64,000 nucleotides of DNA, taken from Spirogloea muscicola (taxonomy: Eukaryota > Streptophyta > Zygnematophyceae > Spirogloeales > Spirogloeaceae). How positions within the stretch are numbered: the stretch's first letter is position 1; each line of letters opens with the position of its first letter. The stretch lies in the NCBI GenBank assembly GCA_009602725.1, contig WELB01000043.1, positions 147,113-211,112 on the forward strand, written 5' to 3'. A model generated the notes under the pieces. It made no database searches, had not been told where the DNA came from, and saw only the letters and a list, made by a program, of their open reading frames with translations. This document shows, piece after piece, positions 1 to 12,670 of the stretch. The translations under genes and the position numbers were made by a program.

Positions 1-93
1 GGCGCGAGGACAGCAGCCGGGCGCGCTGCGCGCGGCGGCGGCGGCGGCGGCGGTGGCAACGGCGGCGGCGGTGGCGACTACGGCGGCGGTCAT
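1..93 (-). CDS. N-terminal fragment of a gene leaving the window on the left
   Basis: An ATG on the minus strand at 93-91, in a good start context (GGCCATGA), opens a reading frame that stays open to the window edge (31 codons). It encodes MTAAVVATAAAVAT, then an alanine run and RSAPGCCPRA. Alanine-rich, weakly basic first exons of this kind also begin other genes in this window, for example the signal peptide at 53,992. The segment could be a transit or signal peptide, but nothing downstream is visible, so no function can be given. GCC repeats can produce such a frame by chance. Confidence 0.35.
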   Translation of the reverse strand, partial: MTAAVVATAAAVATAAAAAAARSAPGCCPRA

Positions 94-2742
94 GGCCGCC
101 GCAGTCTCCAGGCAGCGGAGGTGGAGGCGCTGACTTGGCACTCCGAGCCCACGTGGAAGGCTCGTTGATTGCCACGTCAACAGGCTGGATACACCAGCAT
201 TTCCACCAGCATTTCCAGTGCAGCAATCCGATGATTGACTCCAGGGCACTTTGGTCGCCTGAACGCAAAACCTCACTGCTGAATTTGCTGCTGGATTCCC
301 CAGGAGACGAGTAGCTTTCAGAAGCCAGCCGGATGAGACAGACAAAGCGGGCAAGAAGTCGGAGAAGTCACCTAACGTAAGGGGTCCATCGGCTGCTGCA
401 GTGATAATACAAAGTAGCCCCCATGCAGGATGCAGATTCGGTCTAGGGTTTATGTTAGCGCACTAGGAGATGAAGTGGCGGAAGTACCAGGTCTTGTGTG
501 TGTTGGCCAGTTGGCTTGACAGCTGACAGCTGACAGCTAACAAACACTTGCACATGGCTGGGTGCTGATGCATATCCATATACATATATCAATATTCACT
601 TGGACAAGCCAGGGTCATGAGTCGGTTGCAAAACATATTTGAGACCATCCGGAAGTGGACGAATGTGCTCAATAGGCCATCGATGTGAGCGGGGCTTTCG
701 GGTCTCAGTGGTTGGACCTTTTTGGACCAGTGTCACATTCAGTGGCCCTAAACCCTCAACTTCAAACCAATGGACTACCTGTGGTGGTTGCTGGAAAAAC
801 AAGAACATAACAACCACGAATGAATTATAACATAGGTCAGGCAGAGAAAGATGCCAACAATAAAGCCAAGAGCTTGACTTGCACGACATCAGTAGAGGCT
901 TGCACACAATCTCGGGACTTGAGAAGTGGAGACGCCCATTCCGTAAGTGGAGTTACTCTCTTAATGAGTGCCACCAAGATAGCAAAGCTCTTACAGAAGA
1001 AAGCGACGGTTGTGAAAGGCCAGCCCAACAAAATGGACAAGCTATCTAGGGAAGGCCCAACATAATATCGCAGGTCACTCAGCAAAGCAAGTGGCTACTA
1101 GGGCATGCCACTTAACAAGAGGAGAGGCGCGAGCTGTTCACGACTTGTAGCAGAGGCCAAGCTGAGCAAAGAAAGGGGCTACACAGTAGCACCCCAAGGC
1201 TAAGAGGCTCTAAGATCACGAGAGCGAAGAAATTGCTCGCGAAAGCTAAAGGGGACCGTCAATATGAAGCAAATTCTGTCCAAAGCGAATGACTGTCAGT
1301 GGCCAGCCCAAAAGAACTGGCCAAGGTCTGAAAGTGCCGGAAGGCGCAAGGTCACTAAGACCGTCGCAGCAAGTCAATCGCAGCAAATGCGCAGAACGTA
1401 CTTTCATGTACCAATGCGGCTGAAGGGCTGTCGGCGGCCTGCTAGGGTCGCTGCCGAGGCCCGAGTGCCGCCGGAGAAAGTGGTCAACAGAGAGGTCGTC
1501 GCCAGTCAACGCGTGGGCCCCTTGGGCCGTGTCGGGGGCAGCCCGCTCCGGATCCCGGTGAGATAGTGTAACGCACCACATCCGTCACCGGCTGCCGACG
1601 GTGACCGCGCCCGTCAAGAGGCTGCCACGCAGGCTGACCAATGGCAGGCTCGAACCCAACCCACACAGATCTCGGATTGGACACTTAAGTCACGGTTGCA
1701 GATACCGTCAACCCACACCGTCACCTGCGCTTACCGCGATCAGGGCTGGTAATGCTGCCACGGCTGTGGTAAGGGAGATGGTGACGGGCCCGTCAGGCTG
1801 GGCCAGGAATATGCCGCAGGTCGCCGGGCACGGGGAGGCGGCGGCAAAGAGCCAGGAGCGGGCCCCGAGGAGAGAGGAGCGCTGGCCCGGATATACCGGG
1901 GGAGGAGGGAGGGGGGCCCAGCCGCGGCGCCAGCCATACCCGCCACGTTGGCAACCCGCCGGCGGCACATGCGCCACTCTGGCGAACTTATTAGGCAAGT
2001 CCCTCACCTTGCAACGCCACGTCGGTGCCATTTTGCGGGGGTGCGTTCCTTTAAAGCTGTAAACCAACCATTATTGGTTGGTTTTTTTTGCTAGGTCGTA
2101 CAAACATGCTACCAAAAGATAGAGACGGCTTATGGCTATCACAATAGAAGAAAAGAACAATAGAATAGGAGTGTCATGACGAGAAGGAAGATCTCGTCGG
2201 ATTGCATTGCTTGGTACACAGCTTGAGACATGAGCAAACGAAAGAGATGGTACGATGTAACAAATTCAGAAACACCACCCAACCGAAAAGCAGAAATACC
2301 ACTGAGAGAGGTGGCTCGCACGCTGGCACCACTGTGGCGCCCGCGTGGCGAGGCGACGGCCACGTCGGAAGAAGAGCGCCTCTCCCCCGAGCTGGGACCC
2401 GACGCTCGCCACGTGGCACCATGCCGGCGGCGGCGGCGGCGCTGGCGGGGTGCGCCCTCGTGCCGCCGCTCAGAATCTGGTCCCGGGGGGGTGCAGAGAT
2501 TCCGTCACTCCCTGGCCAGAGGTCACGGGTTCGAACCCCCCCGCCGCCGCCGCCGCCGCCGCCGCCGTCGCCGCCATGGCCCCCGCCGCGGCCGCGACCG
2601 CCGGTCCCGGGCGAGCTCCAAAGCGGCGCCCGCCCGTCGATGACGTCCGAGCTGCCGTTAGCTCGCGCACGTCGCAGGCCTCGCTGATCGACGCGCCGCC
2701 GCCGCGTGCGTGGCTGCGCAGCCGAGCCCGACGCTGGCGCGC
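94..2742. other. Intergenic region with LINE 3'-tail remnants and GC-rich stretches
   Basis: I see no convincing gene between the left-edge gene and NOMO. The many open frames here overlap on both strands and lack splice-compatible structure. Two short minus-strand remnants of the window's LINE tail lie near 975-1,060 and 1,258-1,345; both carry the GGCCAGCCCAA motif followed by a tract like GACAAGG. The segment 1,400-2,060 is GC-rich. Around 2,428-2,580 there are GGC/GCC repeats, and 2,528-2,538 matches a Pol III B box (GGTTCGAACCC). Confidence 0.5.
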
Positions 2743-5700
2743 ATGGCCGAGGCGGCCGGCCAGCCGCCGAGGGACTACAGCAACTTCTCGGTGATCAGCC
2801 GGCACTCGGCGCTCGCGGCACTGCGGCTGCTCTTAAGAGTCGTTCGCAGACTTTAATGATCCAGTCCTCCTCAGCTCCATCTCGCAGCTTTTACAAAATC
2901 TAGAGACTTATCCCAGGTAACTCGCAGGTGACTCCAGCTGCTAATTCAATGGCTGCGGGCGCCGTTTGTTGCGGCGTAGGTTGTGCTTCTCAACAGCGAG
3001 GACCTCATCAAGGAGCGCGCGGCCTGCCTCCCCAACGGCTACTATTTCATGCCGGTGCAAGACGCGGTAAGAGCTGCCACATTGGCTCACCTTGGCATTA
3101 AAGACACGGATTCGAGGCACGATGGCAGCAGAGAGCCTCTAGGCAGCTCTGGGCTGTGCGAGCCACTGCCACTCCAGTGTGCTTCAGCTCGAGGGCAGCT
3201 CATCAAGTGGCTGTTGCCGCGGTTCTGGGCTGGCTTGGATGGTGGTCCACGTGCAGGAGCAGTACACGCTCGTGGTGCAGGGCCCCGACGGTTGGTGGTT
3301 TAGCCCCGAGAATGTAAGTTCCTGCTGCAAAGCTGTTGTGTGGCATCGGCTTGAGACCAGCTACCTCTCATCCTCCTGTGACGGGACGGGAAGTGAGGGA
3401 AGGGATAGAGAGGAGCGAGCCAAGGAACGGTTAGCTAGGTCTGTCCTACCAGTAATGCCACTGCTGCTGGGTGCTCTACTATCTTAATGGGCATTGAATA
3501 GGCAATTGTGAAGGTACCCCTGGCAGTTAACTACATGTGACAGGTTTAAGTGTTGCAACATTCTCTTCCTGGCAGCTTTCTGTGAGCACAGCCGACGGCA
3601 GCTGCCAGCCTGATCAGGATATCAACTTCAATTACACTGGGTAAGCTGCTGATCATCGAGGCCGGTCCTCCTCACCTCTGCGTCATTCCTGCATCCACTT
3701 CCTTGACGTCGTCATAGTGGCCGATTCGTCGAAGCAAAAGATTATTCCTCTTGCAAGACTCACCACCTGTTGAAGGGGTGCAGTAATTTGCTCATTGTGT
3801 TCAGCTTCGGCGTGATCGGGCGCGTGCTCGGGGCGGTCGGTGGACCCAGCTGTGCCGCCAAAAAGGACGACGGCCCCCAGAATGTAACGGTACGCCTGAT
3901 TCCATACAAGGGCTGTGAGGAGGGTGATGAGGCCTGTGCCGCAGCTGCAGCGGAGGATACTCGGGAGGAGCAGACATGCCCAACAGACAACCGCGGGCTG
4001 TACGCATTTGGAAATCTCCTGCCTGGTGAGTATAGCTATGCTAAGTAGTGCGGCTCAAGTTGACTGGCCACAAGGACCATGTATCTCCTGTATTCATCCT
4101 ACTGCTCTGTATGCAATTCCAGAGAGTACACTAGAAGAAGCAGATATGTCTTTGTGAGTATTCATGAGAGGTGGTTGCACTAGTTCGCAGACTGTGTGAG
4201 CTGCATGTACTGGAGGTGCTTCGTGCTTCCAATGTTGCTGTTTTGAGCATTCAAGCTCACACTAGTCTCCATGACTAATAGGCGTCTACATCATTGAAGC
4301 TGAGCACGATGTGTACATGATCAACACCACCGGCAAGTCGGAGCTCCGCAAGTCGGTGGGTGCCAAGTCTGCTCGCCGGCCTCCCATGTCCTGCCTGGCG
4401 GTCTTTTCACTGAGGTCAAAGCGTGGCAGCCACTGTGTACAGTGCCTGTAGCATTCACGACTCAAGCGTTATCCTTCCTCAGCAAAACCGGCTCCAGTGG
4501 GCCAGGCAGAACAGCACTGAAGTTACCCAGTGGTTGCAGAGCTAGGAGTTGCCAAGTGATAAGATCTCAGCTTGATCAGCCGACTGACTGAGCTGCACAG
4601 GGTGCAACTTGCTGCTCCAGATCACGCTCAACTTTGACAGTGCGGCCACTGCGGATATATTCTACGCCGTCGGTTACGACCTGACGGGCTCTGTAGTCAA
4701 TCAGGTCAGCATGTGATCAGCAGCAGTAGCCACCTCTTAGCTTTTGCCCTGTGCTTCAGTCGTGCACCGCATGTGGCCACTGATGCCGGGCCTCCGTTTG
4801 TGCGATGCAGGGGAGCCCTGTTGCCGGCGTGCAGGTCTTCCTTTACTCGGACGACGTGAGCGTCGTACACTGCCCCAGTGGCGCTGGCATGGCCCCGGCC
4901 GGCCATGAGGCCGCACTGTGTGTTGCTGAGACGGCGCCCGATGGCAAGTTCGTCTTCCCGGTTGTCCCCTGTGGTAAGTTCCACGGGGAAGTGGTCAAGG
5001 GCCGCTCCTCCTCAAGGCCCATAACCTAAAGAACCTCTGATATGAATTCTGTCATAGGTAGACCGATGCGGGTAAGTTGCTCATCATGACCAGTTGCAAC
5101 ATTGCTAGCTTGCTACAACCATGTCTTGTGTCCTCTGCAGCATACTATGGGATGATAATGCCACAACGATTCTGACTTTTCCTCTGCATCTCTCTTTGAC
5201 ACAGCTGCTTGCTAATGTCTTGTGGCGGAAACAGGCAAGTACACGCTTGTGCCGCATTATCAGGGCGAGGAGACAATCTTCGATGTGAAGCCAACCACGT
5301 TGGACGTCATAGTCGGGCACAGCTCCACGGTGGTCGCAAAGCCCTTCCAGGTAGACATCTTCACTGCCCCTGCAGGGACCCATAGCAAAACTTATGCCCC
5401 AGGCATTACCTCGTACAGAGGAAATGTACAGATGTACAGAGAGTCACAAGTCATTCTCTTTTAGACGAATGTTCATTGTGCAAAGTTCTCAATTTCAGGT
5501 GACTGGCTTCTCGCTGGGGGGCGTCGTGCTCGACCACGCGGGTACTGGAGTCGGCGGCGCAACCGTTTACATAGACAGCAAGAGGCGGACAACAACTGAC
5601 TCCAGGGTGCGCAGAGCTTCGATGCTCTAGCTTGGTCAGGGTTTGCGCGGCATGTCTGGTCAGTCAGGCAGGACATTGAAGTATACTGTGAGCCTCTGAT

Positions 5701-8700
5701 CAAAGCTTGCAGTCTTCTGAGTTTCCAGTGTCTGATGCAAATGCCGAGCTGCCTGGACAGGGCCGGTACAAGTTGGACCAGGTCAGCCCGACAACGCAGT
5801 ACACTGTCACTGTGTCGAAGTCCCATTATAATTTCTCCAGGTTTGCCGCCTGCCTCTAAATACCTCTTTGGGTACTCTGTACTTGATTACGTCTTTGGCA
5901 GGGAGCATTGTGGCTCTCAGCAGGACAACTGAGGCTTCAGCAGATCTGGCCATCATCATCTATGTGTCTCCACAATGACATAAGGAGGGCTAGAAGCAAT
6001 AGGACACCTTGCATCTTTGAGATACTTGAAGCTGCCCATTGTTCTCCTTATTGATTCCTTGCTTGAGTTATGCTGAACAGCCTGGACAGGATCACGGTGA
6101 AGCCCTCGCTGGTGGCCCTCCCAGAGATCCGCGCCACGCACTATGACATCTGCGGCAAGCTTCTTGTGAAGGAGAGGGCCTTCAAAGGCTCCCAGCAAGT
6201 GCGGATCTCGGGTTCATCCACTGATGCGACCAAGGAGCTTGAGCTTGACGAATATGGCCAGGCTCCGTTCTGCTTTTCCGTACGTAAGGCTTGCTCAATG
6301 CTACCCTGAGCTGACAGTTGTGCAGCTCTTAGCCGCTTCATGTGCATTGCAGTGTGACAATACAGAGAGCATGTATGATGTGGCTGCAGAGTGCTGTGCC
6401 TGCTGCCCTTTGACTTCAGTCACTACCTTGTCAAGAAGCCCAAAGCATATCCCGTCATGACGAAAGCATGTTGTCCGCAGGTTGAACCTGGCATCTACAA
6501 GGTCTCTCCTGCAATCTCAGGTGCCCACGAGGAAGCTGGCCTGGCTTACAACCCCAGAGAGAGGACAGTTGAGATTTCGTCGTCGCCCTTCCTTCTGGCA
6601 AATTTCTCTCAGGTATGACTTGCCACTTCTACATCAGGGCTCCTTCTGGACATCATGAAGCAAATGACACGGGTTTGGATGAATATGTGACCTCACCTCG
6701 AGTGTATCTACGTTTGGCAGCCAGGCATTCTTCATATTAAAAGATCTAAGCTTAGATGCTCACTTCCATCATCTTATGGTAGTCCTGGGCCAGCAGTGAT
6801 CATCGTTCTCCTTCCTCCATTCCATGTATAGGGCGTGACGAGCATCTCTGGCACGGTGGAGTGCGTGGACCTCTGCTCCCCAGATGTCCAGGTGATGCTG
6901 AGCCGTGCTGGAGATAGCATGCCGCTGAAGACAGTCAACCTGACAGAGTACAGCGAAAATTTCAGCTTCCAGGGCGTCAAGCCTGGCAGCTACGTAGTCC
7001 AGGTACTTGCATGTTGTTACAAGACATACTTTTAGATGTTCTGTTGCCAGTTCCAGGTTGCCTCAATGTTCCACTGCATGAGGGTAGGATTTTAGATGCA
7101 GAAGACCTCAAGGTTGCTGTTTTATATTCATTACTACGAGGTTGATGATTAGGACACTGTTTGCTACTATGCATCCTCATGTGTGTTCAGAAGCTGGCTT
7201 GACGTTGCAGATCCACAAGCCCGTCAGAGGCCAATTTGGCATCGACGGTGACAACTGGTGCTGGAAGACCAGCAGGCATGAGGTGACAATGGGGCCGGAG
7301 GACTTGACGGACCTCCACTTCAAGCAAGTGGGCTGGGTGATGAGAGCGAATGTCAGCCATCCTGTTAAGAAGATTCCGTGCCTTCACGATGACCTTCAAC
7401 CTGTCTTCCTTGATTTCGAGGTGAGCAGTACGTAAGCACTTGCAGTGATAGTTGGTCAGTGTGTTGTCTATTCAACTTGCATCAGTGATGAGTCATCTTC
7501 CAGTGTCTAGCAATAGCATATGCATTTGTTGGGTATCTTCTAAGTGCAGAGGTTCCTTACTAATCTGGTGGCCGCAATGCAGAGGGGGCTCAATGAGATG
7601 TGCATGAAGGCCCCAGGGTCACACATGATGCTGATGATGGACCTCTGCTTGTACTTTGGGGCTCTTATGATTCCATATGAGACCGATATGCCTACGGTGC
7701 GATAACCGCCCGTGTTATACCTGCAAACTGCATTGGCTTTTATGGAGTTATACATTTCTCCTCATCTATGAAGCAGAACCTAGAGTATACTGACCGACTG
7801 TCATGCTCTCTGTGGCTGCACGTGTCTCATTGTTAGTTGTGCCCCCCATTACGCTTTGCAGGTACTCCAACTCCAGGCCAAGATGCACCTCCTCCAGGGC
7901 ACGATCGTCGTCGACTCACGCATCACGCCTGATGCTGGCAACTTGACTGACTTACTATTTCCACAATTCTTCAAGCGTAATGAAATAGGCTACAAATCCT
8001 TTGTTGACCTGCGAAATTGGGCAAGGCTTAGGAGCCGTCCGAATGCCACCAACCCGTATGCTGTGTACGAGTATGCTTTCTGGGGAGACCATGGTCTGGA
8101 TATGGTAATCAGGCCGTACCATGATGGCCGCATCACGGACGAATATATTGCGCTCCCTGGAGAGGACGTGCCTGAGAACACATCAGAGCCAGAGTCAGAG
8201 CCAGAGCCAGCTCCACTCGAGTAAAGTGTCTTCCTTCCTGGCTGGCTATCTATCTCCGTAAGATAGATTCCTCTCACAGACAGCGGGATTCGCCCTCATT
8301 ACTTGGATTCACATGCAAGGAGGATTATTTTCTCCTCTCAAACTGAGAGGAATAGCTGGCTTTTAATATACTGGGCAGTGCCTGGCTCTCAACAGGTCAG
8401 CAGCGAGCGTCGAAGACAACGACGAACCCGCAGTTGTTGACAGCACAATGTCAACAATCGACAAAGCCGAGGACGACGACGCAAGACCAAGACACGGAGT
8501 TGGAGAAAGGATACCGGCTCCAGCAAAGCAAAGCTTGAAGGATTTCTTCAGGGAGGCGTCAATCTACAGTCCGGCAGTGCTTGGAAAGGCCGCTGACATT
8601 GATGATATTGCCGACATGCAGAAGGAAGGGCTCAATGTTGGTAAGTCCACAGCTAACAATTCAGGCAGATGCCACAGATCCTTGCCTTGCATACAGCAGA

Positions 8701-11700
8701 TATGCAACGTCACCTGGCAAATATCTTTGAGTCTGTCGTCCAATTTCAGCTCAGGCTCGTGGCTTGTGCTGTTTACCTGCTCTTGGAGGTTTTCCAAGAT
8801 CAGTTTAATAAGTCCGAGAAGCCTCAGGTTCCCTTAAGGCAGGGCTTCAATGGGCTTCGATGGATGTAGGCAACAGCGAATAACTGATGTCAGAGTATGA
8901 GATGACATTATGAGAGGAGTCATCATGAGAAAATTCACCAGAGGCACACAATTGCTGGACTTACTGCAGGTGTGGAGTACCCAAAGCCTGCTGAGGCGCC
9001 TGTTCAAGCTCCGTACTTACCCGAGTGAGACTCTGCTCAACAGCTGATCCTGCAGTCAGTGCTTGTATCCAAGCACTTGTGGATGGTAGATAATTTCGTT
9101 GTGGAAAGTTGTGCACAATGTCATGCAGGAGTGCCCTCTGACATGGCACTTAGTTCTGTAACCAGGCAAGAAGTAGATATCACAGTCTGGGGCTTTGAAT
9201 ATTCAGATGTTTACTGTCGTTGGTCATATCATTCTTACCTGCAGATTGGCAACAAATGTGTTGGTCCTTTATCTCCGCATTCAGGATATGACTAACTCAT
9301 TCCTGTCACACTGCAGGGACGAGCCATTGCAGCAGGCGCCAGAGGAGGATGAGGATCCTGGTTGGGCCGAGACGCCCTATGACCCACTAGACGAGCTTCC
9401 AATGCGTGCCAAGCCCCTTCCTCCTGTGGAGGACACGTGGCCTCCCCGGCAGCGCTTCCTGTTCTACCCAGCCTTCCGCTATGTAAACCCTTAACCCAAA
9501 ATCCTAAATCTTAAACCTAGACCTGAACCTCAACCCTCGACCCTAGACCCCAAACCCCAGCCCTGCCATAGCTCATCCCTTGACCCACATGATCTTGTTC
9601 TGAACCTGTAAGCAGCTATTACTACCTGAAACAGACCTCACTTATATCTACCTCCATTACCTGTTCTTGATAAGTGCTGCCTCCCACTGCCCCGCCTTTA
9701 CGTTTTTTCTGCAATCAGCAGAGGAACCTGAACTCTCACTGATGCTCACTCCTTGCAACAGGCTAGTCTTCTGAGCGACGACTGTGAACCCGAGATACTA
9801 CCCTTTGAGGCACGCCCTGGAGTGTACATCAACGGCTCGGTTAGTCCTGCGCTCGAAGGCGTCAACATCTCTGTGATCACGACGACGGGGAGTCTAAACG
9901 CAGGTTGGGTGGCTGACGAGGAGGTCCTCTGGGCGACCAGCGGGCCTGACGGCCTCTTCTTCGCCGGGCCCCTGTATGACGATGCTACCTACGCACTCAA
10001 GGCTAGCAAGGTCAGTGGGTCATGCTCTTGCCTTTGTCATTTGCCTGCCTCTTATAATCATTGTAATTTCAATTATGGCCTTAAGTACTTAGATGATGTA
10101 TGTGCACCACTCTTGGAGGCTCTGGGTAGCAGTGATAAGCTACTTGCAGACGTCATTTGCAGGCCTTGTCATGTCTGTGCTTTCGCAGCCTGGCTACCTC
10201 CTGAAGGACCTGGGAGGCAACTCCTTCCAAGCCGAGAAGCTGGCCGAGATCATAGTGGTCGTGGTCGGAGGAACGGCTGCCGAGGAGCCGCTCCCCCCCG
10301 TCCTCCTGACCTTGACGGGAGCCGGGGGCTTCCGCAAGAACACAGTGTCAGGAGAAGGCGGAAAGCTCACAGTCCTCGATCTCTTCCCGGGAACGATGCA
10401 TCTCAGACCCCTCCTCAAGGTGTGGGGACTGTGGCCCCGCTGTCACGTTGGGTCTTCTGTGTGTAGATGCAAGCTCCTTTGGTACATCCTCTCTTGTCAG
10501 GGGCACAGCAACTGCACGTTGAAAATGAGCAGGTCTGATCAGCTTCCTCTCTAAAATACATTCTCAATGTCAAGTATAACCAGTGTCACTGATCAAGTTT
10601 ACCATTAATCGTGAGCTCTGCAAAAGCTCACGACTCCGCTGCTCCCGCTTCTGCCATCTTTCTGTCCCCAGGAGTACAAGTTCAGCCCAGAGACGATGTC
10701 TATCAAACTTGGATCTGGCGAGACCAAGGGGGTGACATTCCATGCCAATCGCGTGGCATATAGGTATGATGTCCATCTTCTCTCACAGCACACGACTTAC
10801 AAACGCCTCCTGAGTTGTAGCAGAATCAACACAGCTCTGTAAGGCCACTTGCAGCTACCATGCGTCAGTCAGTAAGCACAGCAAAGGATGCCTGTTGGTG
10901 TGCCCCCGCTTGAGTCCTGCACTGAAGTGTTCACACCTCTCTAAAGGGTAACCCCTTCTTCCGCTATCGCAGCGCGCTCGGGAACGTCACATCCCTGTCG
11001 GGCTCACCAGAGGCAGGCATGCCGGTGGAGGCCAGGGCTGTCAAGGGAGGGTACTATGAGACCACGGAGACGGACGTAAACGGCCACTTCAGATTGCGGG
11101 GGCTCATCCCGGGCGTCCCGTATTCTGTCCAGGTCGTCTTGAAGAATGGGTCCGAGGGGTCATCTCGTATTGAGAGAGCGGCCCCCAAGACTTTGGAAGT
11201 TCAGGTCAGCCTTCCAGCGTGGCACCTAAGCGTCAACTCTTACTTAAGTTTTCTCGACTTCTTTCTGTGCTGGATGTTGTACAATGCTGGCACTTTCTTT
11301 TGGAATCTCATATAAGTTGCAAATTGCTTCTTCATCCTCCTGCTTCAGTCGCTCGCCTGTGCGAGCTCAGTGTCACGTCGATCGCGTAGGTAGCTCGGCG
11401 AAGTACGTTAACATGGTCCCTTGCGTACAGGTGTCGGAGGGCGCCAACGTCGAGGGGCTGCGCTTCGTGGTGTTCGACCGGGCGGTGGGCAAGACGTTGA
11501 CTGGCCTCGTGGAGGGCGGCGCGGGCGTGCGGCAGTGGCAGCCCCACCTGGCGGTGGAGGTCGCGCACGCTGCGGACCCGTCGCGTGTCGAGCGCACCCT
11601 CCCCCTCCCGCCCTCTCTCTTCTACGAGGTGCAGGACCTGCCCCGCGGCAAGTACATCGTGCGGCTGAGCCTGAGCCTGCCGGAGAAGACGCACCAGCTG

Positions 11701-11790
11701 CTGCACGAGCCAGTGGAGGTCGACCTGCAGACGGACAGCCTGGTGCACGCGGCACCGCTCCGCTTCTCTGTCCAGGAGAAGGGCGACAAT
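2743..11790 (+). CDS. NOMO: NOMO (nodal modulator) homologue, ER-lumenal translocon-associated protein; C-terminal exon not found
   Basis: In animals NOMO forms the BOS complex with nicalin and TMEM147 at the ER multipass translocon. It is a long lumenal rod of transthyretin/carboxypeptidase-like beta-sandwich repeats. Exons read here: 2743-2790 (tentative first), 2980-3066, 3257-3313, 3576-3640, 3805-4025, 4282-4355, 4621-4704, 4811-4973, 5235-5350, 5499-5606, 5761-5840, 6081-6279, 6481-6612, 6832-7002, 7211-7420, 7583-7696, 7862-8220, 8396-8640, 8970-9024, 9317-9482, 9762-10010, 10189-10419, 10672-10763, 10973-11204, 11431-11790. All join in frame (1,306 codons). Family landmarks in order include ACLPNGYYFMPV, GRVLGAVGGPSC, GYDLTGSVV, FLYSDDVSVVHCP, YTLVPHYQGE, THYDICG, DNWCWKTS, GVYINGSVSPALEGVNI, GPLYDDATYAL, GYYETTETDVNGHFRLRGL and LPRGKYIVRL. 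No signal peptide is visible before DYSNFS, so an upstream exon is probably missing. The expected C-terminal transmembrane exon was also not found; a weak candidate, 12,032-12,079, encodes only a short hydrophobic end. Confidence 0.93.
9483..9570. repeat. Degenerate telomere-like tract (CCCTAA-type) at the start of a NOMO intron
   Basis: The intron opens gtaaaccctta and continues as irregular CCTAAA/CCCTAGA/CCTGAACC units for about 85 bases. The C-rich strand is the sense strand. The tract begins at the donor itself, so the splice site and the first repeat unit overlap. Confidence 0.8.
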
Positions 11791-12670
11791 GTATGTCCTC
11801 ACTTCTTGATAAAACCAACGCTTCGTATTTCATGTTACACGCCATCTTTGTCCGGACCGCTGACCAGCTTGCCACCCGGAGCTCCCAATCCTGCTAAGAT
11901 CTTGCTGAAGGGCTACAGCAGGCAAGACGTTTGGTGGAGATGCTGATGGATACAGTTTGTGAATCCTGAACGTGATATGTCTCTTGCCTATGATAGGATG
12001 GGAGATGTGTAACGTCACCTGATGGGAGCAGGCAATGCAAGTGGTGATTGTCATCGGCTTCACAAGACGGCCAATCTGACCTTGCTTCAGAAGGCAAGAG
12101 TTTGAATGTTCTTCGGCGTGTCCACACTTCTGCACCTGCCCTTGCAAGCGTGCATCATAATAGCAAATATAAGACCAGGCCCTTTGCCCGTTGACAAATT
12201 ACTGGTGAGAATTGTCCTGTCCAAACAGGACTAACCATGGCAGCAGCAGATATGCCACGACTTGAGGACTCCGATAGAAAGCACGTGCGATCTTTGATTA
12301 TCGCTCCATTGGATTTTGCTTACTTCCATGCTGCAACTTGGTACAATCTAGCAGCACAACAGTGGTCTACACGGCCCATGCGGCCCACATTGTCTGGTCT
12401 TGACAGGACGTCTTAACGTGTCTGTCACATTTGTGACGTGAACAAGGTTGTGCAAGCTCGGCCAGCCTGTTGCGTGCTCGTTCCTCGCAGCTTGCAGCAC
12501 AGCTGTACAACATGCCAGCTTGCTCTTGATATGTGCATGTTTGCAGATCATGCAAGCTAACTTTGCTGGCAGACTGGCTGTCAGACACTGTATCCTACAG
12601 ACAGCCACGAGCTTCGCGCTTAGCTCAGATGACTTGGGCCTTGTCAGGTCCACTGGACTGCAGGACTTCA
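11791..12670. other. Convergent 3' region between NOMO and the minus-strand gene
   Basis: The region should contain the last NOMO exon and both 3' ends. I see no transmembrane-coding exon typical of NOMO. One acceptor-preceded frame (12,032-12,079) gives AMQVVIVIGFTRRPI and a stop; it is in the right phase but too short for a normal membrane anchor. No other gene is supported. Confidence 0.5.

Noticed and set aside
2521-2545. tRNA gene suggested by GGTTCGAACCC
   Set aside because: Only the B box is present. No acceptor stem, D arm or credible A box could be paired, and the 3' side is a GCC repeat.
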